Shown here: positions 1 through 7,345 of the stretch, piece after piece
Position numbering within the stretch: position 1 is the stretch's first letter
How the letters are laid out: the number at the start of each line of letters is the position of its first letter
DNA from: Candidatus Omnitrophota bacterium
GTDB lineage: Bacteria; Omnitrophota; Gorgyraeia; Aquiviventales; Aquiviventaceae
DNA length: 45,122 nt
Direction of reading: 5' to 3'
Assembly (NCBI GenBank): GCA_016180575.1
Contig: JACPAY010000021.1
Coordinates: forward strand, 1 to 45,122
Translations under genes and position numbers: made by a program
Notes under the pieces: generated by a model
Told to the model about the DNA's origin: nothing
Seen by the model: the letters and a program-made list of their open reading frames with translations, nothing else
The model's database searches: none

Positions 1-1
1 G

Positions 2-886
2 GATCTGCTCGGCTTTCACATTCAGTTCCACTGCAACAATTTCCTCGATACGGTGGACCGTCTTGTCGAGTCCCGCATCGACTGGGAGCGATTTGCGGTC
101 AATCGGCATGACCATCTGACCTTCGCCAAACCCTTCCCCATCAGCCTGGCGGCCCATGATCTCAGCGGGCCACCTCAAACGCACACACCGGCATCGCTGC
201 TGCGAGACAGCATGCTGAAGGAACTCGGTGTCAGCGCTCAGTATCTTGGGGTCGGGGTCGACCGCATCGATTACACCAAAGGGATCGGCGAGCGCTTTCG
301 CGCCATTGAACGCTTCTTGGAGCAGACCCCCAGCGCCCAGGGACGGTTCACGTTTGTGGAATTGGGGGCCCCGAGCCGGACATTGATCAAGCGCTATCAT
401 GATCTGGGCGCTGAGTTGGATGCCGAAGCGGATCGTATCAACCGGCGGTTTCAGACCCGCGCCTGGAAACCGATCGTCTTTCTGAAGAAGCACCACACCC
501 ATGCGGAGATCACGCCGTTTTATCAAGCCGCCAACCTGTGCCTGGTGACCTCGCTCCACGATGGGATGAACCTCGTCGCCAAGGAGTTCGTCGCCGCGCG
601 GGCGGATGCCCAGGGCGTGCTCATCCTGAGCCAGTTTACCGGTGCCTCCCGCGAGCTGCGGGATGCCCTGATCGTCAATCCGTACGACATCGACCAGACG
701 GCCGAGGCGATTCGATTCGCCCTGGCGATGGAACCGAACGAGCAGCGGGCGCGGATGGAGCGCATGCGGCAGACGATCCATGAGCGGAACATCTACCGGT
801 GGGCCGCCGATCTGGTCAGTGAGCTGGCCCGGCTCCGCCCGGCGTGGGAGCCCAAGGCGTCATCGGCCGCACCCACAGCTGTGTGA
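2..886 (+). CDS. otsA: Trehalose-6-phosphate synthase (GT20), C-terminal part
   Basis: The reading frame is open from the window edge, so the start lies upstream; 294 residues are visible of a family that is usually 450-500 or more. GT20 enzymes transfer glucose from a nucleotide sugar to glucose-6-phosphate to make trehalose-6-phosphate, a cytosolic step in compatible-solute synthesis. Recognisable blocks are DLLGFH at the very start, GVDRIDYTKGI about 85 residues in, the KKHHTHAE region, and DGMNLVAKEFVAAR, which carries the acidic residue that contacts the donor sugar. The tail after about residue 280 is short and alanine-rich. A glucosylglycerol-phosphate synthase of the same family cannot be excluded without the N-terminal half. 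No otsB phosphatase lies downstream, where a minus-strand toxin-antitoxin pair begins. Confidence 0.93.
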   Translation, partial: DLLGFHIQFHCNNFLDTVDRLVESRIDWERFAVNRHDHLTFAKPFPISLAAHDLSGPPQTHTPASLLRDSMLKELGVSAQYLGVGVDRIDYTKGIGERFRAIERFLEQTPSAQGRFTFVELGAPSRTLIKRYHDLGAELDAEADRINRRFQTRAWKPIVFLKKHHTHAEITPFYQAANLCLVTSLHDGMNLVAKEFVAARADAQGVLILSQFTGASRELRDALIVNPYDIDQTAEAIRFALAMEPNEQRARMERMRQTIHERNIYRWAADLVSELARLRPAWEPKASSAAPTAV

Positions 887-1040
887 GGCTGCTTGGCAGG
901 GCGTGGTCGTGATCATGTCCACGACAGCCTCAGCAGTAGCGAAGTCCGGTGACACGAACCATTTTTCCGGAATCGTCCGATATGAGATTGAAAGGACAGC
1001 CTTCCCACGCCAGCAAAGCTGGTCGTACCAGGGAAGACTG

Positions 1041-1454
1041 CTAAGAAAGCAGGCTTAGCACGTCCTCGGTGGAATGCACCGGGACGAGTCGCTGAGTCTT
1101 GAGGTCGGCATCGTTCGACCACAAGGGAAGATTGAGGTGGAGGGCAAGAGCCAGGTAGGGGGCATCCTCCACGTGCGGAGCGAGTTGCTGCGCTCGTGAG
1201 AGGTGGCGTTGATATGCCGACACAGGAAGGACGCGGACGCGCGCCGTCAGCTGCACCAGGAGCGATCGCACTTCAGCGGGGGAAAGGCCTCCGAGCCGCT
1301 GGCGCAGCCTCGGAGACATGAGGACCTTCTCCGCTTCAGTCAGGCCGTGTTCTGGTGCCCAGAGGCCAAGCCGTTCATCGAGCAGCAACTCGCGAGTCGT
1401 GGCCGACCGGAGGAAACCGGCAACGAGCACGTTCGCGTCCACCACGAGCTCCAT
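1041..1454 (-). CDS. PIN-domain ribonuclease toxin (VapC-like)
   Basis: A 137-residue PIN-domain protein, the expected size for a VapC-type toxin that cleaves RNA with a Mg2+/Mn2+ site built from acidic residues. Visible acidic positions are D6 in the N-terminal DANVL motif, E40/E42, E96/D97 before a helix reading APYLALAL, and D115/D117 in WSNDADL. I chose the ATG at 1454 because it overlaps the antitoxin stop as TGATG; a GTG one codon upstream is also possible. The pair lies on the opposite strand to almost everything else in the window and is less GC-rich than its surroundings, which fits acquisition as a module. Which RNA it would cut cannot be seen. Confidence 0.85.
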   Translation of the reverse strand: MELVVDANVLVAGFLRSATTRELLLDERLGLWAPEHGLTEAEKVLMSPRLRQRLGGLSPAEVRSLLVQLTARVRVLPVSAYQRHLSRAQQLAPHVEDAPYLALALHLNLPLWSNDADLKTQRLVPVHSTEDVLSLLS

Positions 1455-1678
1455 CACCCCGCACGGTGCTTCTTCAGGACTCGCCGCTTGATCGCCCGCC
1501 CGTAGTCGAGCGCTTCGGATTCGCTGACCATGCTGTGGGAGAGCAGCCCCTGCATGCGCTCCAACACCTGGGTTTTCTCGAAGATCGCCTGACGGGCGAC
1601 TTCCGACCAGTTGATCTCAGGGAAGCGCTTCATCCTGGCCCTGAGGTCATCCGGAATGGCGAGCGTCAAACTCGACAT
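1454..1678 (-). CDS. VapB-like antitoxin
   Basis: A 74-residue protein directly upstream of, and overlapping, the PIN-domain gene. The N-terminal 35 residues (LTLAIPDDLRARM then NWSEVARQAI) fit a ribbon-helix-helix type DNA-binding domain: a short beta strand followed by two helices. The C-terminal half is charged, as in antitoxins that wrap the toxin. Its ribosome-binding site is strong (GGAGG, six bases before the ATG). By family precedent the antitoxin, alone or with the toxin, would repress its own promoter; an inverted repeat lies on the predicted -10 box upstream. Confidence 0.82.
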   Translation of the reverse strand: MSSLTLAIPDDLRARMKRFPEINWSEVARQAIFEKTQVLERMQGLLSHSMVSESEALDYGRAIKRRVLKKHRAG

Positions 1679-1706
1679 ACGCCACCTCCTCTTGTGTTAT
1701 GTGTGT

Positions 1707-1745
1707 TACGTATATAAACGTATCATACACGATTCGCCCCGTCAA
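1707..1745 (-). promoter_or_regulatory. Predicted promoter and operator of the toxin-antitoxin pair
   Basis: Read on the minus strand, TTGACG (1745-1740) is followed after 17 bases by TACGTT (1722-1717), an acceptable sigma70 -35/-10 pair. An inverted repeat, TACGT (1707-1711) and ACGTA (1718-1722), overlaps the -10 box and is a natural place for antitoxin autorepression. This is pattern-based only. Confidence 0.5.
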
Positions 1746-1777
1746 GAGGAACCTCCTCCCACAGAGTCGGACGGTTT

Positions 1778-1792
1778 GCGGTACAATACCGC
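1778..1792 (+). promoter_or_regulatory. Palindromic -10-like element before the P-type ATPase
   Basis: The sequence GCGGTA-CAA-TACCGC is a perfect 6-bp inverted repeat containing TACAAT, a good -10 box, about 30 bases before the ATPase start. No convincing -35 box is present at the usual distance. A nearly identical stretch (GGTTTTGCGGTAGAATAC) precedes the small membrane protein at 4368, hinting at a shared promoter type or regulator. Confidence 0.35.
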
Positions 1793-1817
1793 ATAAGCAG
1801 TAGCCGGTTTTCACGGA

Positions 1818-4355
1818 ATGGACACCCCCACAACCCCGCCAGACCCCCAGGGGCTTTCGCAAGCAGAAGCCGCCAGGCGGTTGCGCGCTGAGGGCGCCAA
1901 CGAGCTGCCCTCGAGCGCCCGGCGCGGCCTCGGGGCGATCGCGTGGGATCTCGTGCGCGAGCCCATGATCCTCCTGCTCGTCGCCTGCGGGACGATCTAC
2001 CTGTTCCTGGGCGATGCGCGCGAGGCCCTCCTCCTGCTCGCCTCCATCGGCGTCATCATCGGGATCGAGCTGTACCAGCATCAGAAGGCCGAGCGCGCGC
2101 TGGAGGCGCTGCGGGACCTGTCCAGCCCCAGGGCGCTGGTCATCCGAGACGGGACGCGCGTGCGCATCCCGGGCCGCGAGGTCGTCCGCGGCGACCTCAT
2201 GGTGCTGGAAGAGGGCGACCGGGTGCCCGCCGACGGCCTCGTGCGCGCCTGCGAGCACCTGCTCGTCGACGAATCGCTCCTGACCGGCGAATCCGCCCCC
2301 GTGCGCAAGTCGCCCCGCGCGGACGCGCGGCGCCTGGACCGGCCGGGCGGCGGCGGGCTGCCGTCGGTGTTTGCCGGCACGCTGGTCGTTGCGGGGGAGG
2401 GCCGCGCCGAGGTGGCCGCGACGGGCGCGCGCACCGAGATGGGCCGCATCGGCAGGTCGCTGCAGGCGATCAGCCCGGAGCAGACGCGCGTGCAGCGCGA
2501 GACGGCGAGGCTCGTGCGCATCTTTGCGGTGCTGGGCGTGTCGCTCTGCGTCCTGGTCGCCGTGCTCTACAGCCTGACCCGCGGGAATTGGCTGCAGGGC
2601 GTCCTGGCCGGGCTGACGCTGGCCATCTCCATGGTCCCCGAGGAGCTGCCGGTGGTCCTGACGGTCTTCCTCGCCCTGGGCGCCTGGCGGCTCTCCCGGC
2701 GCCAGGTGCTGACCCGGCGGGTCCCCGTGGTGGAAATGCTGGGATCGGCCACGGTGCTGTGCGTGGATAAGACGGGGACCTTGACGCTGAACCGGATGAC
2801 GGTGCAGCAGCTGTTCGCGAACGGCGCAACCCACACCGTCAAGCCGAATGACCCGGTGCAGCTGCCTGAGGCCTGCCGCGAGTTGGCGGCGGTCAGCGGG
2901 TTGGCGAGCCGCCGCCAGCCCTTCGATCCAACGGAGCAGGCCCTGCATCAGCTCGCCGCCCGGGCGGATCTCGCGCGGCTGCACCGCGAGTGGACGCTCA
3001 TCCGGGAGTACCCGTTTTCCAAGACGCTGTTGGCCGTCGCGTACGGGTGGCGGTCATCCGATGAGCCACAGTGCCTGGTGGCGGCCAAGGGAGCGCCGGA
3101 GGCGATCGCCCGGCTGTGCCGTCTGCAGGGGCCCGAGGCCGAGCGGGCGGCCGAGGCGACGGGCGCAATGGCCTCCGCGGGGCTCCGCGTGCTGGGGGTG
3201 GCGAAGGCCCGGGTGCCGGAGCCCCGGCTTCAGGAGCCGCTCGAAGCGCTCCCGTTTGAATGGGTCGGGCTCGTCGGCCTTGCAGACCCCGTGCGCCCCT
3301 CTGTGCCGGAGGCGATCCGTGAATGCCGGGAGGCCGGCGTGCGCGTCATCATGATGACCGGCGACTATCCCGGGACCGCCCAGCAGATCGCCCGCCAGAT
3401 CGGCCTGGAAGGCGCCGCGGGCCTCATGACCGGGCCAGAGCTTGACCAGATGGATGACGCGGCGCTGGCGCAGCGCATCCGGCGCGTCAACCTGTTTGCC
3501 CGCATCGTGCCGGAGCAGAAGCTGCGCCTCGTGAACGCGCTCAAGGCGAACGGCGAGATCGTCGCCATGACGGGCGACGGGGTGAACGACGCCCCGGCGC
3601 TGAAGGCGGCCCACATCGGGATCGCCATGGGGGCGCGGGGGACGGACGTGGCGCGCGAGGCCGCGGCCCTGGTGCTGCTGGACGATGACTTCTCCTCGAT
3701 CGTGCGGGCGATTCGCATGGGGCGGCGCATCTTCGACAATCTGAAGAAGGCGATGGCGTACATCTTCGCGATCCATGTGCCCATCGCGGGCATGTCGCTG
3801 ATCCCGGTGATCCTGCGCTGGCCCCTCGTGCTGCTGCCGGTCCACATCGTGTTCCTGGAGCTGATCATCGACCCGGCCTGCTCCATTGCGTTCGAGGCGG
3901 AGCCGGAGGAGGCCGATGTGATGAGCCGGCCGCCGCGGCGTCCGGACGCGCCGCTCGTCAGCCGCCGGACCGCAGGCTTGAGCGTGCTCCAAGGCGCCAG
4001 CGTCCTGCTCATCGTGCTCGCCGTGTTCGCGGTCACGCTCTGGCGCGGGAAGGGCGAAGCCGAGACCCGGGCGATGACCGTCGCGAGCCTGATCGTGGGC
4101 AATCTCGCCCTGATCTTCACGAACCGCTCCTGGTCGCGCACGATCCCCCAGACCCTGCGCACCCCCAACCCCGCCCTCTGGTGGATCACCGCCGGGGCGC
4201 TGGCGGTGCTGGGTCTCGTGCTCTACGTGCCCGCCTTGCGCGAGCTGTTCCGCTTCGCGACCCTGCATCCCGATGACCTGGCGCTCTGCCTGCTCGCGGG
4301 CACCCTCGGCGTGATCTGGTTCGAATTGCTGAAGCGGTCCTCGGTTTTGCGGTAG
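1818..4355 (+). CDS. P-type cation-transporting ATPase (type II-like)
   Basis: An 845-residue integral membrane pump that couples ATP hydrolysis to cation movement across the inner membrane. Order of parts: N-terminal cation-ATPase domain (about 1-70), actuator domain with TGES at 156-159, M4 with PEELP at 274-278, the phosphorylated Asp of DKTGTLT at D317, nucleotide-binding domain, hinge TGDGVNDAP from T585, then the C-terminal membrane helices from about 640. The PEELP motif separates it from heavy-metal (CPC) pumps and resembles the PEGLP of Ca2+ pumps; M6 reads LELIIDP rather than the classical NxxTD of SERCA-type Ca2+ ATPases. The substrate (Ca2+, Mn2+, Mg2+ or another cation) is therefore open. 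The gene stands alone, with its own -10-like box. Confidence 0.95.
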   Translation: MDTPTTPPDPQGLSQAEAARRLRAEGANELPSSARRGLGAIAWDLVREPMILLLVACGTIYLFLGDAREALLLLASIGVIIGIELYQHQKAERALEALRDLSSPRALVIRDGTRVRIPGREVVRGDLMVLEEGDRVPADGLVRACEHLLVDESLLTGESAPVRKSPRADARRLDRPGGGGLPSVFAGTLVVAGEGRAEVAATGARTEMGRIGRSLQAISPEQTRVQRETARLVRIFAVLGVSLCVLVAVLYSLTRGNWLQGVLAGLTLAISMVPEELPVVLTVFLALGAWRLSRRQVLTRRVPVVEMLGSATVLCVDKTGTLTLNRMTVQQLFANGATHTVKPNDPVQLPEACRELAAVSGLASRRQPFDPTEQALHQLAARADLARLHREWTLIREYPFSKTLLAVAYGWRSSDEPQCLVAAKGAPEAIARLCRLQGPEAERAAEATGAMASAGLRVLGVAKARVPEPRLQEPLEALPFEWVGLVGLADPVRPSVPEAIRECREAGVRVIMMTGDYPGTAQQIARQIGLEGAAGLMTGPELDQMDDAALAQRIRRVNLFARIVPEQKLRLVNALKANGEIVAMTGDGVNDAPALKAAHIGIAMGARGTDVAREAAALVLLDDDFSSIVRAIRMGRRIFDNLKKAMAYIFAIHVPIAGMSLIPVILRWPLVLLPVHIVFLELIIDPACSIAFEAEPEEADVMSRPPRRPDAPLVSRRTAGLSVLQGASVLLIVLAVFAVTLWRGKGEAETRAMTVASLIVGNLALIFTNRSWSRTIPQTLRTPNPALWWITAGALAVLGLVLYVPALRELFRFATLHPDDLALCLLAGTLGVIWFELLKRSSVLR

Positions 4356-4358
4356 AAT
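4353..4358 (+). promoter_or_regulatory. Predicted -10 box, nearly leaderless start
   Basis: TAGAAT overlaps the end of the ATPase gene and would place transcription start about three bases before the ATG at 4368. No good -35 box is seen at 16-18 bases, so support is moderate. The surrounding 18 bases resemble the element before the ATPase. Confidence 0.35.
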
Positions 4359-4367
4359 ACTCTCACC

Positions 4368-4556
4368 ATGAGCGAGAAGACGTTCGCGCGGGTTTCGGCC
4401 GTCATCTTTTCCCTGGTGGCGCTCCTACATCTCTTGAGGCTCGTCCTGGGATGGGATGCGGTGATCGGGGGATGGCGCGTGCCGATGTGGTTCAGTTGGG
4501 TGGCGCTGGGGTTTGCCGGCTGGCTCGCGTATACCGCGATCCGCCTGAGCCGCTGA
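4368..4556 (+). CDS. Small two-helix membrane protein
   Basis: A 62-residue protein of no known function. Two hydrophobic segments are visible, about residues 9-27 and 38-57, separated by a short loop containing the pattern WDAVIGGWRVPMW. A few charged residues cap each end. There is no recognisable ribosome-binding site before the ATG, but a -10-like TAGAAT just upstream would give an almost leaderless transcript. It follows the P-type ATPase by 12 bases; a role tied to that pump is possible but unproven. Confidence 0.65.
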   Translation: MSEKTFARVSAVIFSLVALLHLLRLVLGWDAVIGGWRVPMWFSWVALGFAGWLAYTAIRLSR

Positions 4557-4731
4557 AGTGGCTGTGCCTCGACGTTGTGTAGCCGGCCCTCGACAAATCT
4601 TCGCTAGCCAACACTCCTCTCGTTAGCACACCGCTCTCGACCCCCAGTCCATTTGGCTCTGCCGTAACACATTGCGCCATTTGCAGTTTCAGCGAGTTCC
4701 TGGCACGCCGTGTGCTCAGTGATGGAGTGGC

Positions 4732-6003
4732 ATGTCACTCAAGGGGTTCCTGCGCATCCTGGTCATCGCGACCGCCACGGGATGGGCAGGTGGCGCGCAC
4801 GCCGGCTTATTGGACGACCTCACCGCCTACTGGACCCTCGATGAGACCAGCGGCACGCGGTTCGATTCGGTGGGATCGAACCACCTGACGGATCACAACA
4901 CCGTCACCCAGGCGTCCGGGGTGGTGGGGAACGCCGCGCAGTTTACAAAAGCCAACTCCGAATATCTCTCCATTGCTGATAACCCTTCGATCAGCATGGG
5001 AGATGAAGATTTCACACTGGCGGCGTGGGTCTATCTCGATTCTCTCCCAAGTACGAGCTTGCATCAGCCGATGCACATCATCGCCAAAGGGAACCAATTT
5101 TTCACGGGCCAAATAGAGTACCTTCTCAGAGTCGATGCGAATGACCAAGCCATTTTATATAGTCCAGGAGGAACGGGTGGCGTGTTTGCCAGCACTGCCG
5201 GGCCGTTTTCCACCAATACGTGGAATCACGTGGTTGGATGGCATGACGCGGCAGGGGATACCCTGAACATCCAGGTGAATAACGGGGCCATCGATTCAAG
5301 GTCGCACGCCGTTGGAGTTCAAGACTTAGGGAATGAACTGGTGCTGGGAACCGCAGCGACGATCCATGATGATTTGCTCGATGGCAGGATCGATGAGGCC
5401 GGGATCTGGAAGCGGATCCTCACAGCTGAGGAGCGCAGCTTGCTCTACAGTGGCGTCACGCCCCTGTCCCAACCCTTTCCGCTTTCGGTTGGTGTTGAGC
5501 CGCTCACGCAGTCGGTTGCCCCCGGAAGCCTCGCGACCGTTGGGCTCACGCTCGCTGGATTGGGAGCTGCGACAGCCCCCTCGCTGCGTCTGCTGGACCT
5601 GGACGTCGCTTTTGATCCCGGTATTCTCGCGCTCCATAGCGTCACGTTTGGAGACCCTCTCTTGGGCGATCAGCTGAACCTCACGGGTTTAGGGAGCACC
5701 ACAACGGCGACATCTGGGACAGGCACGGTCAACCTCTTCGGGCAGTCGCCCGACTCCGCGGCGGACCTCAATACGCTGCAGGCGGGCGCGTTCCGGTTCG
5801 CCACCCTCGAGTTCGAAGCGCTCGGCCTGGGAACGAGCCCCTTGAGCGTCAGCGTGAATGACTCCCGCAATGCGTGGGATCACCCATTCAATGCCATCAC
5901 GACAGACGGAAGCGTGGCGGTCACTCCTGAGCCTTCCTCGCTCGTTCTCCTCGGCACCGGCCTGATCGGGCTCGCTGGCTGGCGGCGGCGGTTCCGCGCG
6001 TAG
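4732..6003 (+). CDS. Secreted LamG-domain protein with PEP-CTERM sorting signal
   Basis: A 423-residue exported protein. A Sec signal peptide covers about residues 1-24. Residues about 28-235 form a LamG/concanavalin-A-like sandwich (ending in the pattern GRIDEAGIWKRIL typical of LamG-type lectin folds). Residues about 250-395 look like a cohesin-type beta domain (a VAPGS start and LRLLDLDVAFDP). The C-terminus, VTPEPSSLVLLGTGLIGLAG followed by Trp and several Arg, is a classic PEP-CTERM signal: a PEP motif, a membrane helix and a basic tail, processed by an exosortase. Likely roles are surface or biofilm-matrix binding of polysaccharide; the ligand is unknown. GC content is visibly lower than in the core operons. 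It implies an exosortase elsewhere in the genome. Confidence 0.88.
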   Translation: MSLKGFLRILVIATATGWAGGAHAGLLDDLTAYWTLDETSGTRFDSVGSNHLTDHNTVTQASGVVGNAAQFTKANSEYLSIADNPSISMGDEDFTLAAWVYLDSLPSTSLHQPMHIIAKGNQFFTGQIEYLLRVDANDQAILYSPGGTGGVFASTAGPFSTNTWNHVVGWHDAAGDTLNIQVNNGAIDSRSHAVGVQDLGNELVLGTAATIHDDLLDGRIDEAGIWKRILTAEERSLLYSGVTPLSQPFPLSVGVEPLTQSVAPGSLATVGLTLAGLGAATAPSLRLLDLDVAFDPGILALHSVTFGDPLLGDQLNLTGLGSTTTATSGTGTVNLFGQSPDSAADLNTLQAGAFRFATLEFEALGLGTSPLSVSVNDSRNAWDHPFNAITTDGSVAVTPEPSSLVLLGTGLIGLAGWRRRFRA

Positions 6004-6021
6004 CACCTTTGTCCCTTCCAG

Positions 6022-6050
6022 TTGACCTCTTCCTCTCGGAAGCGTAGCCT
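6022..6050 (+). promoter_or_regulatory. Predicted sigma70 promoter
   Basis: TTGACC (6022-6027), 17 bases, TAGCCT (6045-6050). It lies in the gap after the PEP-CTERM gene and would drive the small membrane protein and methyltransferase genes downstream, leaving a leader of about 36 bases that includes the AGGAGG ribosome-binding site. Confidence 0.5.
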
Positions 6051-6092
6051 AGTCCTTGGCGTTGTGGTTCATCGTGGCAACAGGAGGTGGGG

Positions 6093-6356
6093 ATGATCGG
6101 TCATGGGATCGGGTTGCTGTTGGTGTCGGTGGTGGCGGGCTACTGGGTCCTGGAGCGCGCGGAAACCCACAAGGGCGATCTGCGGCGGGTGGGCAAGGCC
6201 CTCGGCTGGCTCATCATCGTCGCCAGCCTCATCGGCATCGGCTGCCGCGTCTGGGGCTACGCCACCTGTCCGCCGGGCGCCATGGGGAAGAAAGGCTTCT
6301 TCTGCCCATTCATGAAACCAAGCTCCGCCACCGCCGTGACGCCCGCCGAGAAGTGA
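6093..6356 (+). CDS. Small membrane protein of unknown function
   Basis: An 87-residue protein if started at the ATG at 6093, which has AGGAGG a few bases upstream; a GTG two codons earlier would sit inside that ribosome-binding site. Two hydrophobic segments are seen, about residues 4-18 and 36-53, with a charged loop between them. The C-terminal part contains two cysteines in a CPPGAMGKKGFFCP stretch, spaced in a way that could bind a metal or form a disulphide. I do not recognise the family. Confidence 0.7.
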   Translation: MIGHGIGLLLVSVVAGYWVLERAETHKGDLRRVGKALGWLIIVASLIGIGCRVWGYATCPPGAMGKKGFFCPFMKPSSATAVTPAEK

Positions 6357-6371
6357 CCGCCCGCTTGGCTC

Positions 6372-7331
6372 ATGAAGGATCCCTGGCGGGATCGCTTTCC
6401 CTCATACATCCCCTGGCGCTGGCGCCTGCTCCTGCAGCTTCGCAAGGTGTGCCGGCAGAGCCTGACGCGATGGCAGGAGCAAGCCGCCGCAGCTCGTCCG
6501 CCGGATCCGCTGCTGGATGATGGGGAGCCGGCGGAGCCGATCGGCGAGCGGGCCTTCGCGCCCAACCCACGCGAGGCGCTCACCAAATGCGCCCAATGGC
6601 ACGAGGAGGACCTGCAGCGGCCGGACCTCAAGGCGGTCGCCGACCAGCTCAACGCGCTGCGGGCCGAGCTGACCGCGCAGAGGCTGCGGTTCACCAACAC
6701 GGCGGGCACCTTCCTGGCCCGGGAGTACCATCCGCGGTTTGAGTCCGGCAAGCTGTGGGAGGCGGCCTGGACCATCCTGCATTCCCGCGTCGCGCCGGCT
6801 CACGAGGTCCTGGATATCGGCGGGGCCTCCAGCCTCTTCTCCTTCTACCTGGCGAGCCTCGGCTGCCGCGTGACGGTCCTGGACAACGATTGGGCCAACT
6901 GCGGCATCCTCCTGAACGCGCGCCATGTCGCCAGGCGGATGGGCTGGCGGCTGTCGGCGCTGGACCGCGACGTGTCGCGCCCGCTCCCCTTCGCGGATGA
7001 GGCGTTCGACCGGGTCTTCTCCATCTGCGTCCTCGAGCACCTGCCCCCGCGCGTGCGCCAGGGCCTCATGCGGGAGATCGGCCGCGTGCTCAAACCGGGC
7101 GGGATCGCCGCGTTCACGATGGACTACGACCACAGCCGGCCGCTCCTGCTCACCGACAAGGGGCTGCGCTTCGCCTACCGGCACAAGCTGGAGCGGGACG
7201 TCATCCGCCCCTCGGGGCTGCGCCTCCACGGCCCGGCCGATTGGACCGACGCCTATGCGGCGGACACGTTCCTGGGGGCGCTGTTCCTCGAGAAGCCGCT
7301 CGGGCATGCCGTCAGGGCGATCCGATCATGA
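6372..7331 (+). CDS. SAM-dependent methyltransferase (class I, type 11-like)
   Basis: A 319-residue protein with a Rossmann-fold methyltransferase domain in its C-terminal half: motif I as VLDIGGASSLFSF (about residues 140-152), an acidic end of strand 2 in TVLDND, LPFADEAFDRVFSICVLEHL for the post-I/motif II region, and a LKPGG turn. The N-terminal ~120 residues are charged and helical and match nothing I can name. The target is unknown; lipid, glycan or small-molecule acceptors are all possible. It follows the small membrane protein by 15 bases and may share its promoter. Confidence 0.85.
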   Translation: MKDPWRDRFPSYIPWRWRLLLQLRKVCRQSLTRWQEQAAAARPPDPLLDDGEPAEPIGERAFAPNPREALTKCAQWHEEDLQRPDLKAVADQLNALRAELTAQRLRFTNTAGTFLAREYHPRFESGKLWEAAWTILHSRVAPAHEVLDIGGASSLFSFYLASLGCRVTVLDNDWANCGILLNARHVARRMGWRLSALDRDVSRPLPFADEAFDRVFSICVLEHLPPRVRQGLMREIGRVLKPGGIAAFTMDYDHSRPLLLTDKGLRFAYRHKLERDVIRPSGLRLHGPADWTDAYAADTFLGALFLEKPLGHAVRAIRS

Positions 7332-7333
7332 GG

Positions 7334-7339
7334 TATACT
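7334..7339 (+). promoter_or_regulatory. -10 box giving a predicted leaderless mRNA
   Basis: TATACT is followed by six bases and then ATG at 7346, exactly where transcription would begin. There is no Shine-Dalgarno sequence. No clear -35 box is present, so the assignment rests on the -10 match and on the same spacing being seen at 9627-9641. Confidence 0.4.
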
Positions 7340-7345
7340 GGTGAC

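Noticed and set aside
887-1040. The gap after the trehalose-phosphate synthase gene as an RNA gene or terminator.
   Set aside because: Only weak, scattered pairings (for example CTTCCC / GGGAAG) and no T-run or tRNA-like fold could be found.
4557-4731. The 175-base gap before the PEP-CTERM gene as a small gene or regulatory RNA.
   Set aside because: No reading frame with a plausible ribosome-binding site and no convincing promoter or structure was seen.
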